Positions 1-9,318 of a stretch of DNA of 64,000 nt are shown piece by piece. The DNA is from Hyphomicrobium sp. D-2 (GTDB lineage Bacteria; Pseudomonadota; Alphaproteobacteria; Rhizobiales; Hyphomicrobiaceae). Position 1 is the stretch's first letter; each line of letters opens with the position of its first letter. The notes below the pieces were generated by a model that searched no databases, was not told the origin of the DNA, and saw nothing but the letters and a program-made list of their open reading frames with translations. The stretch covers positions 124,001-188,000 of the forward strand of contig NZ_JARXLA010000005.1 in assembly GCF_029872155.1 (NCBI RefSeq). The letters run 5' to 3'. A program made the translations under genes and the position numbers.

Positions 1-1
1 T

Positions 2-505
2 GTGCAACTCATGTATTTTCGCGGCACGTCGGAGTGTCGGGCGTCAAAGTGGGTGTCCGATCCCGAAGCGCTGGCGCGGTTGATGCGTTCCGTTTCATGC
101 GCCGGGGGATTGACGCAGATCGGTCGTGTGCTGGTGCATGCGCTGGATGAAAGCGCGCGGCGCAAAGTCAACGCGCTGGTCTATGTCGGCGACAGCATGG
201 AGGAAGATATCGACCACCTGTGTGCCCGTGCTGGTGAACTGGCGCTGCTTGGCGTGCCGGTGTTTTTGTTCCAGGAAGGCGACGATCCGGTTGCGTCGCG
301 CACGTTTCGCGAGATTGCGCGCATCACCAACGGCGCCTATTGCCGTTTCGATCGCGGCTCGGCACGGCAGTTGCGTGATCTGCTGATGGCGGTTGCGGTT
401 TATGCTGCCGGTGGCCGCAAGGCGCTGCTGGCGCTGGTTGAACAGAAAAATGCCGGTGCGCGGCTGTTGCTGCAGCAGCTTGGCGGTGGAGCTGCGGGCG
501 CCTGA
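2..505 (+). CDS. VWA-like domain protein, 5' end cut by the window
   Basis: The reading frame is open to the left edge, so the true start lies outside the window and only the last 167 or so residues are seen. The visible part alternates hydrophobic strands and helices like the second half of a von Willebrand factor A fold, for example a strand ending YVGDSMEED near residue 65 and a strand VPVFLFQEGDD near residue 85, and it resembles proteins of unknown function that precede J-domain genes in Hyphomicrobiales. Its stop codon overlaps the next start by one base (TGATG), so the two genes are probably translated together. No catalytic residues are recognised. The family assignment is by resemblance; the presence of a coding gene is much surer than its function. 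Confidence 0.6.
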   Translation: MQLMYFRGTSECRASKWVSDPEALARLMRSVSCAGGLTQIGRVLVHALDESARRKVNALVYVGDSMEEDIDHLCARAGELALLGVPVFLFQEGDDPVASRTFREIARITNGAYCRFDRGSARQLRDLLMAVAVYAAGGRKALLALVEQKNAGARLLLQQLGGGAAGA

Positions 506-1224
506 TGGGTTTGGCTTATCTGATCTTGGGCCTGTTCGGCCTGGCCGTCGGATTGTTGGTCATGCGTTCATTCGCGCATGCCAATCCGACCTCCGTTGCG
601 AGGCGGACCCGCACCGGGGCTGGTATTGCAGCGCTGGGTGTCGCCGCCCTGTTGTTTCTGCGCGGGGGCGGCGCCATTGCGGTGCCGTTGGCGATGCTTG
701 GTTCGTGGCTGATATGGGGCCGGGCAACGCCGCCATGGCTGGGCGGCGGCGGCAACGCGCGGCGCACGCCGGGGCAATCATCCGCTATCGTCACCGATCA
801 TCTGGAAATGGAGCTGGATCACGATACCGGCGAGATGCACGGGCGGGTCCTGAAAGGCATGTTCGCCGGACGGTCTCTTTCAGCGCTCAGCCCGACGGAT
901 CTGGCGTTGCTTTGGCAGGATTGTCGCCATACCGATGGACAGTCGGCGCAACTGCTTGAAGCTTATCTTGACCGTATTCACCCCACTTGGCGCGAGGATA
1001 TGGCGCGGGGGGAGTCGGCGATGAGCGGCGGCCCGGGTGGACGCATGACGCGCGAGGAGGCGCTGGAAATTTTGGGGCTGGCACCGGGAGCGGACAGCGC
1101 GGCCATTCGGCGGGCGCACCGCGAACTGATGCTGAAGATGCACCCCGATCGCGGTGGATCGACATATCTGGCGGCGAAGATCAACGAAGCGAAGGACGTC
1201 GCGCTCGAAGCCTTGAACCGCTGA
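505..1224 (+). CDS. Membrane-anchored J-domain (DnaJ-like) protein
   Basis: This 239-residue protein has two hydrophobic N-terminal segments (about residues 3-20 and 40-75), a linker, and a J-domain at the very C-terminus (about residues 180-239). The J-domain carries the HPD tripeptide in LMLKMHPDRGG, the motif by which J-proteins stimulate the ATPase of a DnaK-type Hsp70. The layout, membrane segments first and J-domain last, matches DjlA/TIM14-like co-chaperones rather than DnaJ itself, since there is no zinc domain. It would act at the inner membrane with the J-domain in the cytoplasm. It overlaps the preceding gene by one base and likely shares its mRNA. The client protein is unknown. 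Confidence 0.82.
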   Translation: MGLAYLILGLFGLAVGLLVMRSFAHANPTSVARRTRTGAGIAALGVAALLFLRGGGAIAVPLAMLGSWLIWGRATPPWLGGGGNARRTPGQSSAIVTDHLEMELDHDTGEMHGRVLKGMFAGRSLSALSPTDLALLWQDCRHTDGQSAQLLEAYLDRIHPTWREDMARGESAMSGGPGGRMTREEALEILGLAPGADSAAIRRAHRELMLKMHPDRGGSTYLAAKINEAKDVALEALNR

Positions 1225-1309
1225 CGCCGTTAAGCTGCAAAGCTGCAAAGTTTACCGGCGCGGGGCATTTTGCTCTGCTCCGCGCGGAAATTCCGGCTCG
1301 CGGGCGCCG

Positions 1310-2890
1310 CTATTGTGCCCTGATGACGAAGCAGTCGATCTGCACCGTTTTCATCTGCGAGCAGGTGTTGTTCGCGGCCGTCGCATCGAAACCGCGGAAG
1401 CGGGCGCGATAGAGCTGGCTGCCGCCGCTCTTTACCGGCACGGACACTGACGCGTAGCCATCAAGCATGCCACCAAGACGCTGGCGGGCTTGCATCATGC
1501 GCCGTTCAGCTTCGGCGGCATTGCCAAATGCGCCGATCTGGATTTCAAACGGGCCGCGCGGAGCACCGCGTGCTGCGGTTCGTGTTGCTGGCGGCGGCAG
1601 CGCCTGGGGTGGCGGCTGCATCGGGCGCGTGTCCACCCGTTCAAGATGGGCTGCCTGCGCTTGGAATGTCGAAGGTCTCAGCGCTCCGGTTTCCGGTACG
1701 AAACGTGGCGCAAACTCCTGCGCCGGTGGCCGGGGGGCAGCGCGCAATGGAGCAGTCATGCCGGCGGAGGCGAATTGCTGACGGCGCTGGGGCTCGGCCT
1801 GCTCTTGTGGAGCGTTTCCGATTTGCACCGGCCGAACCTTTGCCATTGCGATCGAGGATCGGCCGCGATCCGCAGAAGCTGCGGGCGGTGGGGGGGGAGC
1901 GGGACGCGCTTGCGGTGGCGGAGCCAATTCGGCGCGGGCCTGCATCTTCGGGCGTTGGGCTGGCTGCGGTGGTGGAGCTGCACGCGCGACCAGAGCGCTT
2001 GCAGGTACGCGGGTTTTGGTGCGAGACGCCTTGGCGAACGAACGGCCGATGATCTTCTGCATTTTCGCGTTGCGCGTGGCAGCGGATTTACCGCCGAACA
2101 CGGCCGCTACGACATGCTTGCCATCGCGGCGCACCGACGAAACCAGATTGAATCCAGACGCGCGCGTGTAGCCGGTCTTGATGCCATCGGTGCCCTGATA
2201 GCGGTGCAGCAGCGTATTGTGGTTGCGGTAGGATTTGCCACGGAACGAGAATGAGCGCGTCGCGAACAGCTTATAGTGACTGGGGAAATCGTCCTGCAGC
2301 CGCAGGCCCAGGGTGATCATGTCGCGCGCTGTCGTCAGCTGGCTGCTATCGGGCAGGCCGGACGCGTTGCGGAAAGTTGTCTGGCGCATGCCGAGTGTGC
2401 GCGCCTTCTGCGTCATCAGGCGCGCGAAATTAGGCTCCGATCCGCCGATGTGCTGGGCCAGTGCCACGGCGACGTCATTGGCGGATTTAGTGACGAGCGC
2501 CCGGATGGCCTCCAGAACCGTCAGCTCCTCACCGGCTTTCAGGCCCAGCTTGGAAGGCGGCACGGCGGCGCCCTCAGCGGTCATTCGTATCTTCGAGCCA
2601 TAGCTCAACCGGCCCATCTCGATGAGCTCGAATGTCATATAGAGCGTCATCATCTTGGTGAGAGATGCGGGATAGACGGGGCTGTCGGCGTTCTCGGTGT
2701 GGAGAACCGCGCCGGTGTTGGCATCGACAACCATGGCGGCGGAGCGGGGCGTCTGGGCTTGGGCGCCGGGTGAAGCGGACAGAAGCACCGAAGCAATGAT
2801 CGCGGCGGCGAACATTGTGCGCTGCCAACGATTGGCAGGCTCCAGACAGCCGACAGACTTCAATACGCCGAACATCAAACGCAAACTCAC
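1310..2890 (-). CDS. D-alanyl-D-alanine carboxypeptidase (PBP5/6 type) with C-terminal SPOR domain
   Basis: This is a periplasmic serine D,D-carboxypeptidase that trims the terminal D-Ala from peptidoglycan pentapeptides. All three penicillin-binding motifs are visible: SLTK (S76, K79), SAN (136-138) and KTG (238-240). A signal peptide spans about residues 22-46. After the catalytic domain comes a proline- and alanine-rich linker (about 300-440), then a SPOR domain (about 445-526, beginning FEIQIGAFGNAAEAE), which binds denuded glycan strands and usually targets proteins to the septum. The fusion is common in alphaproteobacteria and is often called DacC or DacF. The gene is convergent with the J-domain gene. 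An internal Met (residue 26) could be the real start, which would put the signal peptide at the N-terminus. Confidence 0.9.
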   Translation of the reverse strand: MSLRLMFGVLKSVGCLEPANRWQRTMFAAAIIASVLLSASPGAQAQTPRSAAMVVDANTGAVLHTENADSPVYPASLTKMMTLYMTFELIEMGRLSYGSKIRMTAEGAAVPPSKLGLKAGEELTVLEAIRALVTKSANDVAVALAQHIGGSEPNFARLMTQKARTLGMRQTTFRNASGLPDSSQLTTARDMITLGLRLQDDFPSHYKLFATRSFSFRGKSYRNHNTLLHRYQGTDGIKTGYTRASGFNLVSSVRRDGKHVVAAVFGGKSAATRNAKMQKIIGRSFAKASRTKTRVPASALVARAAPPPQPAQRPKMQARAELAPPPQARPAPPPPPAASADRGRSSIAMAKVRPVQIGNAPQEQAEPQRRQQFASAGMTAPLRAAPRPPAQEFAPRFVPETGALRPSTFQAQAAHLERVDTRPMQPPPQALPPPATRTAARGAPRGPFEIQIGAFGNAAEAERRMMQARQRLGGMLDGYASVSVPVKSGGSQLYRARFRGFDATAANNTCSQMKTVQIDCFVIRAQ

Positions 2891-3318
2891 TCACCCTTGC
2901 GAAGCCTGAGCTGGAAGCTTTGAGCTGTCCGGCCGCGCACGGAACGCATTACTCATACCAAGGGAAGCAGACGTCCCCAGGCGAAGCGCCATATGCCGAC
3001 GGATGGCATAACGGAGCATCGCTTTTGGGCCTCTTTACGGCGCTTTAACCACAAGCGTCGGCATCGAGGCCCGGTTCGCTCATCCAGAGCGCCTGTCCCA
3101 AATTCAACATAGCGCAGTGATGCTGCGGCTCAGTTAATGACCCGATGACCATATCCCAGCGGTCGTGGCTGGCCCTTATATTGCAGTGCGAAAAAGAACT
3201 TGAAAATTTGTGCGGTGCGTATAACGATGATTTCAGGGTGATGGTCCCGATTGGACCAGGGGGCACTGCGAATAGTGCGTTTTTTTCCTTCGACAGTCTC
3301 TAGGACACGGATGGCACC
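2891..3318. other. Intergenic region between the carboxypeptidase and phasin genes
   Basis: These 428 bases separate two divergently transcribed genes and so must hold both promoters. The right half is AT-richer than the surrounding genes. I see no convincing paired -35/-10 boxes, no RNA gene and no credible open reading frame. The phasin start has only a weak ribosome-binding site. Confidence 0.5.
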
Positions 3319-3648
3319 ATGATTAAAAATTTTGAAGACATGCAGAAGCTGGGGCAGACCAACGTCGATACGGCCATGAAGCTGTTCGGTGAGTGGAACA
3401 AGAGCTGGCAGGTTATTGCTGCGGAGATGAGCGACTATACGAAGCGCTCCTTCGAGGAGAGCACGGCTACGCTGGAAAAGCTGATGTCTTCGAAGTCGGT
3501 CGAGCAGGCCGTCGAGATCCAGACCAGCTACGCCAAGCGCGCCTATGACGACTATATGCAGCAGGTCTCCAAGATCGGCGGCCTTTATGCGTCGATGGCC
3601 AAGGATGCCTACAAGCCGGTCGAAAAGATCCTGCAGAAGGGCGCCTGA
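3319..3648 (+). CDS. Phasin family protein
   Basis: This 109-residue, all-helical, amphipathic protein matches the short alphaproteobacterial phasins (Phasin_2 type), which coat polyhydroxyalkanoate granules. Diagnostic features are the N-terminal stretch with regularly spaced Phe, Trp and Lys residues, the central EESTATLEKLMSSKSVEQAV segment, and the conserved YAKRAYDDYMQQVSKIG helix. It stands alone, with its own terminator directly downstream. No PHA synthase or other PHA gene is in the window, so a role at granules comes from the family. Some short phasin-like proteins act more generally as stress proteins. Confidence 0.85.
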   Translation: MIKNFEDMQKLGQTNVDTAMKLFGEWNKSWQVIAAEMSDYTKRSFEESTATLEKLMSSKSVEQAVEIQTSYAKRAYDDYMQQVSKIGGLYASMAKDAYKPVEKILQKGA

Positions 3649-3695
3649 GAGTTTCTCCCGGCGCAGCAGTTAATTTTACTGCGGCATTGAATTCC

Positions 3696-3723
3696 AAGGC
3701 CCGGCACTCGCCGGGCCTTTTTT
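3696..3723 (+). terminator. Rho-independent terminator of the phasin gene
   Basis: A perfect 10-bp stem (3696-3705 with 3710-3719) closes a four-base ACTC loop and runs into six T residues. It lies 48 bases after the phasin stop and ends that single-gene transcript. Confidence 0.9.
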
Positions 3724-3940
3724 GTGTCCGCTTGCCACCCCATCATAAGCTTCCGGAGATGTTGGAGCGTTACGATGGCCAACTTTCGCGGATAGCACCG
3801 GGAAGGCAGGAGAATACTTCTGACAGAGCATTTGCAGCCAGGCGTGCGCTTGCGTATCGTCGGCGCTTGCAAGGCGCATATGCGCTGGATTGGCAATGGG
3901 TTGGCGGATTCGCGCCAATCAGGGACGGACGTAACCTTTT

Positions 3941-4339
3941 ATGTCGAAGATGTTGACGCTGCGCCGGCTGACGGTGGCATCGAAAGGCGGCAAGAGCGAC
4001 CCACCGGGCGCAGAGCCGCCGGACGGTGGGCGGGGAAACGAGGACGGCCGCACAGGGCTGGCCACGAAAACGCGCCCCAAGACCAAAAAGCCAAGCCTCT
4101 ACAAGGTTCTTTTGCTCAACGACGACTACACGCCAATGGAGTTTGTCGTTTTGGTTCTTGAGAAGTTTTTTGCCAAAGGCCCCGATGAAGCCACACGTAT
4201 TATGCTCCATGTCCATCACAAGGGCGTGGGCGTGTGTGGTGTCTATCCATACGAGGTCGCTGAAACAAAAGTGACGCAAGTCATGGATTTTTCACGACAG
4301 AACGGTCATCCTCTTCAGTGCACCATGGAGAAAGAGTAG
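3941..4339 (+). CDS. clpS: ClpS, adaptor of the ClpAP protease
   Basis: ClpS binds the N-domain of ClpA and delivers N-degron substrates with bulky hydrophobic N-termini. The core domain (about residues 50-132) holds the hallmark [17 protein letters not shown], where the NDD segment and the following residues line the N-degron pocket, and the helix [23 protein letters not shown]. The first 50 residues are a basic, Gly- and Pro-rich extension that would be disordered; this flexible tail feeds into ClpA in characterised ClpS proteins. The gene stops seven bases before the clpA start, the usual clpS-clpA operon. The start is not certain, because the extension has few distinguishing features. Confidence 0.95.
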   Translation: MSKMLTLRRLTVASKGGKSDPPGAEPPDGGRGNEDGRTGLATKTRPKTKKPSLYKVLLLNDDYTPMEFVVLVLEKFFAKGPDEATRIMLHVHHKGVGVCGVYPYEVAETKVTQVMDFSRQNGHPLQCTMEKE

Positions 4340-4346
4340 GTCTGCC

Positions 4347-6800
4347 TTGCCGTCGTTCTCAAAGAGCCTGGAAAGTGCCCTACACCGCGCCTTGGAAGCT
4401 GCGAACGAGCGCAGCCACGAGTACGCTACGCTCGAACATTTGCTGCTGGCTCTCCTAGATGATCGCGATGCCGCGGCAGTCATGCGAGCGTGTACGGTCG
4501 ATCTCGACACGCTGCGTTCACGGCTTGTCAATTATCTGGACAACGACCTAGCGGCGTTGGTTTCACGCGATGCAACCGAGGCGCAGCCGACAACCGGCTT
4601 CCAGCGCGTCATTCATCGCGCGGTTGTGCATGTGCAATCATCCGGCCGTGAGGAAGTGACTGGCGCCAATGTGCTGGTCGCGATCTTCGCCGAGCGTGAA
4701 AGCCATGCCGCGTACTTCCTGCAGGAGCAGGACATGACCCGCTTCGATGCGGTTCAGTACATTTCGCATGGCATCGCCAAGCGGCAGGGAATGTCCGAGC
4801 CGCGCAGCGTGCGCGGTGTGGACGAGGACCAGACCGTGGAGGGCGAGGAGCGCAAACCCGGTCAGGACGCGCTCAATACCTATTGCGTCAACCTCAACCG
4901 CAAGGCGCGCGACGGCAAGATCGATCCGCTGATCGGCCGCGAGCAGGAAGTGCTGCGTACGATTCAGGTGCTATGCCGCCGCCAGAAGAACAACCCGCTG
5001 CTGGTGGGTGATCCGGGCGTTGGCAAGACGGCGATCGCTGAGGGTCTTGCGCGCAAGATCATCAAAGGCGAAGTGCCGGAAGTGCTGCAGGACGCAACCA
5101 TCTTCGCGCTCGACATGGGCGCGTTGCTGGCTGGCACCCGTTATCGCGGCGACTTCGAAGAGCGCCTGAAGGCGGTGATGAAGGAGATCGAGAACTATCC
5201 GGGCTCGATCCTTTTTATCGACGAGATCCACACCGTTATCGGTGCTGGCGCAACTTCGGGCGGCGCGATGGATGCATCGAACCTTCTGAAACCGGCGTTG
5301 CAGTCGGGCAGCGTGCGCTGCATCGGCTCGACGACGTACAAGGAATATCGCCAGCACTTCGAAAAGGATCGCGCGCTCGTGCGGCGGTTCCAGAAGATCG
5401 ACGTGAAGGAGCCCTCGATCGAGGATGCCGTCGCGATCGTGAAGGGTTTGAAGCCCTACTTCGAGGACTTCCACAAGCTGAAGTACACCAACGATGCCAT
5501 CCGCACGGCGGTGGAGCTTTCAGCGCGCTACATCCACGACCGCAAGCTGCCCGACAAGGCGATCGATGTGATCGACGAGACGGGCGCTTCGCAGATGCTG
5601 CTGCCGGAAAACAAGCGCAAGAAGAAGATCACCGTAAAGGAGATCGAGGCCACCATCGCCACGATGGCGCGCATTCCGCCGAAGACCGTTACCAAGTCCG
5701 ATGCAGAAGTTCTCATCAATCTTGAGAAGGATCTGAAGCGGGTCGTCTTCGGGCAGAATGCTGCGATCGATGCGCTTTCGTCAGCGATCAAACTTTCGCG
5801 CGCTGGCCTGCGTGAACCGGAAAAGCCGATTGGCTGCTATCTGTTCTCCGGCCCCACCGGCGTCGGCAAGACGGAAGTTGCCAAGCAGCTTGCCGATCTG
5901 ATGGGCATCGAGCTGCTGCGCTTCGACATGTCGGAATACATGGAGAAGCACACGGTCTCGCGTCTCATCGGTGCGCCTCCGGGATACGTCGGCTTCGATC
6001 AGGGCGGCCTGCTGACGGATGGCGTCGATCAGCATCCGCACTGCGTGCTGCTGCTCGACGAAATCGAGAAGGCGCATCCGGACCTGTACAACATTCTGTT
6101 GCAGGTCATGGACCACGGCAAACTGACGGACCACAACGGCAAGTCGGTCGATTTCCGCAACGTCATTCTCATCATGACGACCAACGCGGGCGCTTCCGAT
6201 CTGGCCAAACCGCCGATGGGCTTCAACCGCGTGCGGCGCGAAGGTGAGGACAGCGATGCAATCAATCGCATGTTCACGCCGGAGTTCCGTAATCGTCTTG
6301 ACGCCGTCGTGCCGTTTGCCGGTCTGCCACCGGAGGTGATTTCGAAGGTGGTCGACAAGTTCGTCTTCCAGCTCGAAGCGCAGCTTGCAGATCGCGGCGT
6401 CATGATCGAACTGTCGGAAGAAGCCACTCAGTGGTTGGCCGAAAACGGTTACGACGAGAAGTTCGGCGCCCGTCCGCTGGCCCGTCTCATCCAGGAGAAG
6501 ATCAAGCGGCCGCTGGCCGATGAGCTTCTGTTCGGCAAGCTGGAGCATGGCGGTACGGTGAAGGTCGTCGTCGAGGGCGAAGGCGCCGAGCGCAAGCTGG
6601 CGTTTGAGTTCCTGGCGAGCGAGCCGGGCAAGCGGGCCAAGGCCAAGCGCTCCGAGGAAGAAGACGAGGACGAGGGCGAGTTGCAGTCAGAACTCGTCGA
6701 TGCTGTGCCATCACGCAAGGCCTTGCCGTCGCCTAAGGAGCGCGGTGGCAAGGGTTCCGGCGCAGTGCCTAACGTGCCCCGTCGCGGCAAGGACGAATAA
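4347..6800 (+). CDS. clpA: ClpA, ATPase subunit of the ClpAP protease
   Basis: This Hsp100 AAA+ unfoldase threads substrates into ClpP. It has a double Clp-N domain (about 1-145), a first AAA+ module with Walker A GDPGVGKT (221-228) and Walker B ILFIDEIH, a second AAA+ module with Walker A GPTGVGKT (502-509), and a C-terminal D2-small domain. The ClpP-docking loop reads PMGF where IGF or IGL is usual. A charged tail follows (about 765-817), rich in Glu, Asp, Lys and Arg. Translation starts at TTG, seven bases after clpS. A strong bidirectional terminator follows. At 817 residues it is slightly longer than E. coli ClpA because of the tail. Confidence 0.96.
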   Translation: MPSFSKSLESALHRALEAANERSHEYATLEHLLLALLDDRDAAAVMRACTVDLDTLRSRLVNYLDNDLAALVSRDATEAQPTTGFQRVIHRAVVHVQSSGREEVTGANVLVAIFAERESHAAYFLQEQDMTRFDAVQYISHGIAKRQGMSEPRSVRGVDEDQTVEGEERKPGQDALNTYCVNLNRKARDGKIDPLIGREQEVLRTIQVLCRRQKNNPLLVGDPGVGKTAIAEGLARKIIKGEVPEVLQDATIFALDMGALLAGTRYRGDFEERLKAVMKEIENYPGSILFIDEIHTVIGAGATSGGAMDASNLLKPALQSGSVRCIGSTTYKEYRQHFEKDRALVRRFQKIDVKEPSIEDAVAIVKGLKPYFEDFHKLKYTNDAIRTAVELSARYIHDRKLPDKAIDVIDETGASQMLLPENKRKKKITVKEIEATIATMARIPPKTVTKSDAEVLINLEKDLKRVVFGQNAAIDALSSAIKLSRAGLREPEKPIGCYLFSGPTGVGKTEVAKQLADLMGIELLRFDMSEYMEKHTVSRLIGAPPGYVGFDQGGLLTDGVDQHPHCVLLLDEIEKAHPDLYNILLQVMDHGKLTDHNGKSVDFRNVILIMTTNAGASDLAKPPMGFNRVRREGEDSDAINRMFTPEFRNRLDAVVPFAGLPPEVISKVVDKFVFQLEAQLADRGVMIELSEEATQWLAENGYDEKFGARPLARLIQEKIKRPLADELLFGKLEHGGTVKVVVEGEGAERKLAFEFLASEPGKRAKAKRSEEEDEDEGELQSELVDAVPSRKALPSPKERGGKGSGAVPNVPRRGKDE

Positions 6801-6826
6801 TTCTCGTTCGCCCGCACATTGAAGAT

Positions 6827-6861
6827 AAAAAAAGCGCCGGAGTTCTCTCCGGCGCTTTTTT
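6827..6861. terminator. Bidirectional terminator between clpA and the relay operon
   Basis: A perfect 9-bp GC-rich stem (6834-6842 with 6847-6855) and a four-base loop are flanked by seven A on the left and six T on the right, so it can stop transcripts from both directions. It ends clpSA on the plus strand and the four-gene operon on the minus strand. Confidence 0.9.
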
Positions 6862-6918
6862 GTTGAGCTATTCGAGATGCTCAGTTCTGCGCGCATGGTG
6901 CGCGGTTGCTGCGCACCG

Positions 6919-7272
6919 TTATTTGGCTTCGGCCATGGAAGCGTCGACGGCATCGAGCGCGCGGGCCGAATAGACCAGTGCGGCGCCTGCGTTCATGGCG
7001 ATGGCAACGCCCAGGGCTTCCGCAACCTGTTCCTTGGTGGCGCCGTTCTCGACCGCCTTTTGTGCGTGTACTGATATGCAGCCGTCGCAGCGCGTCGTCA
7101 CCGCGACCGCGAGCGAAATCAACTGCCGGGTTTTCTCGTCAAGTTGCGCGGTTTTGGCGCCAGCGCCGCTGGCCATCATGTAGCCGCCAACGGAGTCGGG
7201 TGAAAGCTTGCTGAGTTCGCCAACGCGACCCATCAATGCGTTGCGATACTTAGCCCAGTCGACCAGTGCCAT
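6919..7272 (-). CDS. AhpD-like carboxymuconolactone decarboxylase family protein
   Basis: This 117-residue protein belongs to the AhpD/CMD fold. It carries the redox motif CDGC (C62, C65) followed by H69, within the family pattern CxxCxxxHxxxAxxxGA, so a peroxidase-related or disulfide-exchange role is more likely than decarboxylation. A strong Shine-Dalgarno (AGGAG) precedes the ATG. It is the last gene of a four-gene minus-strand operon (TetR regulator, metallohydrolase, SoxYZ-like carrier, this gene) with gaps of about 30-55 bases, and the terminator at 6827 lies just downstream. No signal peptide is seen, so it would be cytoplasmic, unlike its two exported neighbours. Its substrate is unknown. 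Confidence 0.85.
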   Translation of the reverse strand: MALVDWAKYRNALMGRVGELSKLSPDSVGGYMMASGAGAKTAQLDEKTRQLISLAVAVTTRCDGCISVHAQKAVENGATKEQVAEALGVAIAMNAGAALVYSARALDAVDASMAEAK

Positions 7273-7322
7273 GATTTTCTCCTTGGAGTGCTTTTGTTGT
7301 TGGTTGCGAGTGTCGCTGGCTA

Positions 7323-8165
7323 TCAGTTCGCCAGGGCGCGGTTGGCGGATGCACCGGTGAAGGTTGTCCGGGCTGAATCGATCGCGGTCACCTGCACAGC
7401 GTTGTTGCCGTCCGGATCGTTTGAATAGGTGAAGCGCAGGTTGGGATTTGTGGAAATCGAGATGCCTAGATCGGCGTTGAAGATGAGTTCGTCGCCGCGC
7501 TTCACTTCAATGTCGCGGATGAACCATGCCGGCACATAGCCGCGCGAAACCTGATCGATCTGCAGGCCGCTGTTGTTCGGATGCTTGATCATCACCACGC
7601 CGTCACGCAGCGCTGCATGCGCCTGTTCCGGTTCGTAGCTTCTGACCATCATCTTGCCGATGTCGGCGTTGGCGCCGTCAGCATCCTTCGGCGCCGGGGC
7701 GGAGCAGCCGCCCGATGCCTTCACGAACGCTTTGGCCATGTGCAGCTTGCCATCTTCTGTTTCGACAATCGCACGAATGAAGGTGTAGGTGTCGACGCGG
7801 ACGCGCGTTGTCATGCGGCGCTCACCGCCGCTGCCAGCAGCCGGGCCGAAATCGAACTTCGCAGCGATCGGGGCCGGGTTCTTGTCGATGATCAGTGACA
7901 TTGAGCGCAACGGTCCCTGCACGGTGGCGGGAACGCTGATTGTGATCGGAACAACGGCGGGATCTTCGGCGCGCTCGGGTGCTTCAATCGTCACTACGCC
8001 ATCGCCTTCGACAATCTGGCGATCACCGAAAACGCTCTTCTGCAAATCCGGCCACGGATCGTCGTCATCGTTGGCGATGGCTGCAACCGGCATGGCAAGC
8101 ATCAGGGCGGTGGCGACGCCCGCGATGCGGCGAACAGTAAAACATGATGCGATCTTGCTCAGCAT
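7323..8165 (-). CDS. SoxYZ-like carrier protein, quinoprotein relay type
   Basis: This exported protein of 280 residues fuses a SoxY-like domain (about 38-160) to a SoxZ-like domain (about 170-275). In sulfur oxidation SoxY carries intermediates on a C-terminal GGC motif; here the equivalent reads GGCSAP with C154 in the middle of the fusion. The N-terminus has a clear Sec signal peptide (about 1-31, ending AIA). The same fusion is known as the quinoprotein dehydrogenase-associated SoxYZ-like carrier, found beside PQQ alcohol dehydrogenases and a partner metallohydrolase. The partner is the next gene upstream, but no PQQ dehydrogenase is in this window. Assignment to the fusion family is firm; what it carries is unknown. 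Confidence 0.85.
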   Translation of the reverse strand: MLSKIASCFTVRRIAGVATALMLAMPVAAIANDDDDPWPDLQKSVFGDRQIVEGDGVVTIEAPERAEDPAVVPITISVPATVQGPLRSMSLIIDKNPAPIAAKFDFGPAAGSGGERRMTTRVRVDTYTFIRAIVETEDGKLHMAKAFVKASGGCSAPAPKDADGANADIGKMMVRSYEPEQAHAALRDGVVMIKHPNNSGLQIDQVSRGYVPAWFIRDIEVKRGDELIFNADLGISISTNPNLRFTYSNDPDGNNAVQVTAIDSARTTFTGASANRALAN

Positions 8166-8220
8166 GTGCGTCTCCGTCCCTGATTTGCGAGGCCTGATTT
8201 CTGGCGCCCTGATTTCTTGC

Positions 8221-9288
8221 TTATTCCCATTCCAGTTCGGCGAACGCGGCGGTTACGTTACGCACGTGGTACTGATCGAACATTTCCCACTTGCCGCGTT
8301 CTGATTGTCCGGCTGTCTTGGTGGCGTCGGAAAGGGTTTTTCCTTCGGCAATGAGTTTGCGGACATCGCCCGCCACCGTCTGCCAATAGCGTTTCTCGTC
8401 CGCCAGCGCGGCGGGAATTTCCATGCTGGCTGGCCCATGTCCGGGCACAACCCGCGCAGGCGGGCTGCTTTCAAGCTTGTCGATCACAGTCAGCCAGCCG
8501 CGCAGCGAGCCGTCAAGCGTCGGGATGTGTTCCGAAAACAGAAGATCGCCGAGAAACATCGTTCCGGTTTTGGCGTCCGTAACGATCAGGTCGTTGTCCG
8601 TGTGGGCTGCGGGTTGCGCTTCCAGCACAAGTTCGCGGCCGCCAAGATCCAGCGTGAGTTTGTCTTGCACCGGAAGCGTCGGCAGCACGATCTCAGTGCC
8701 CTCGAAAGCCGCTTCACCAAGTGCTGCTTTGGTGTTGTTGAGATAGGTTTCCGCGCGCGCTGAGAGGCCGCGCGCCATCTTGTGGTGCGCCACAAACTCA
8801 GGCTTGTCATCGCGGAAAGCAATGTTGCCGAACACGTGATCGGGATGCATGTGCGTATTGATCACATAACGGATCGGTTTGTCGGTGATGGCCTTGATGG
8901 CTGCCCGCATGTCTGCGCCGACCTGCGCACTGCCGAGCGTATCGATAACCGCAACCGCATCATCGCCCACGATGAAACCGGCGTTCGACATGTCGCCACG
9001 GTTATCGGCCGACTGCAACTCGTGGCGGCCGGTGTGGACATAAACGCCCGGCGCGATTTCGCTGAACGACATAGCTTTCGCCGCCGGGGCTGCGGCGGTG
9101 AGGCTTTCAGCTGCCAGCGCCGCAAAGTGCCCCCATAGCGGCACGGAGGAAATCGCCATGCCGGCTATCAGCAACTCACGGCGTGTCAGACCGGGCAGCC
9201 GATGCCGCGGCCACAGCGAAAATGTTTCCTGCTCCGGCCCGGTGCCGAATGCTGCTTTTTCGTTTCTTGTTCTTGCAGGTGGCACCAT
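8221..9288 (-). CDS. Tat-exported metallo-beta-lactamase-fold protein (quinoprotein relay metallohydrolase type)
   Basis: This is a binuclear zinc hydrolase of the MBL fold. The metal motif HMHPDH is intact (H146, H148, D150, H151), with later ligands in AHTDND, GDLLF and PGHGP. A twin-arginine signal is visible (TRRELL at 35-40, then a hydrophobic stretch to about 60), so the folded, metal-loaded protein is expected in the periplasm. The upstream GAGGAAGG supports this start. Length and pairing with the SoxYZ fusion match the family annotated as quinoprotein relay system zinc metallohydrolase. The reaction is not established for that family; thioester or persulfide hydrolysis on the carrier is a guess. 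It follows the TetR gene by 30 bases. Confidence 0.85.
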   Translation of the reverse strand: MVPPARTRNEKAAFGTGPEQETFSLWPRHRLPGLTRRELLIAGMAISSVPLWGHFAALAAESLTAAAPAAKAMSFSEIAPGVYVHTGRHELQSADNRGDMSNAGFIVGDDAVAVIDTLGSAQVGADMRAAIKAITDKPIRYVINTHMHPDHVFGNIAFRDDKPEFVAHHKMARGLSARAETYLNNTKAALGEAAFEGTEIVLPTLPVQDKLTLDLGGRELVLEAQPAAHTDNDLIVTDAKTGTMFLGDLLFSEHIPTLDGSLRGWLTVIDKLESSPPARVVPGHGPASMEIPAALADEKRYWQTVAGDVRKLIAEGKTLSDATKTAGQSERGKWEMFDQYHVRNVTAAFAELEWE

Positions 9289-9318
9289 GGTGCCTTCCTC
9301 CCAAACGGATCGGATTTA

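Noticed and set aside
3045-3266. 73-residue minus-strand frame in the phasin upstream region
   Set aside because: It has no ribosome site and no recognisable domain, and lies in the likely promoter region.
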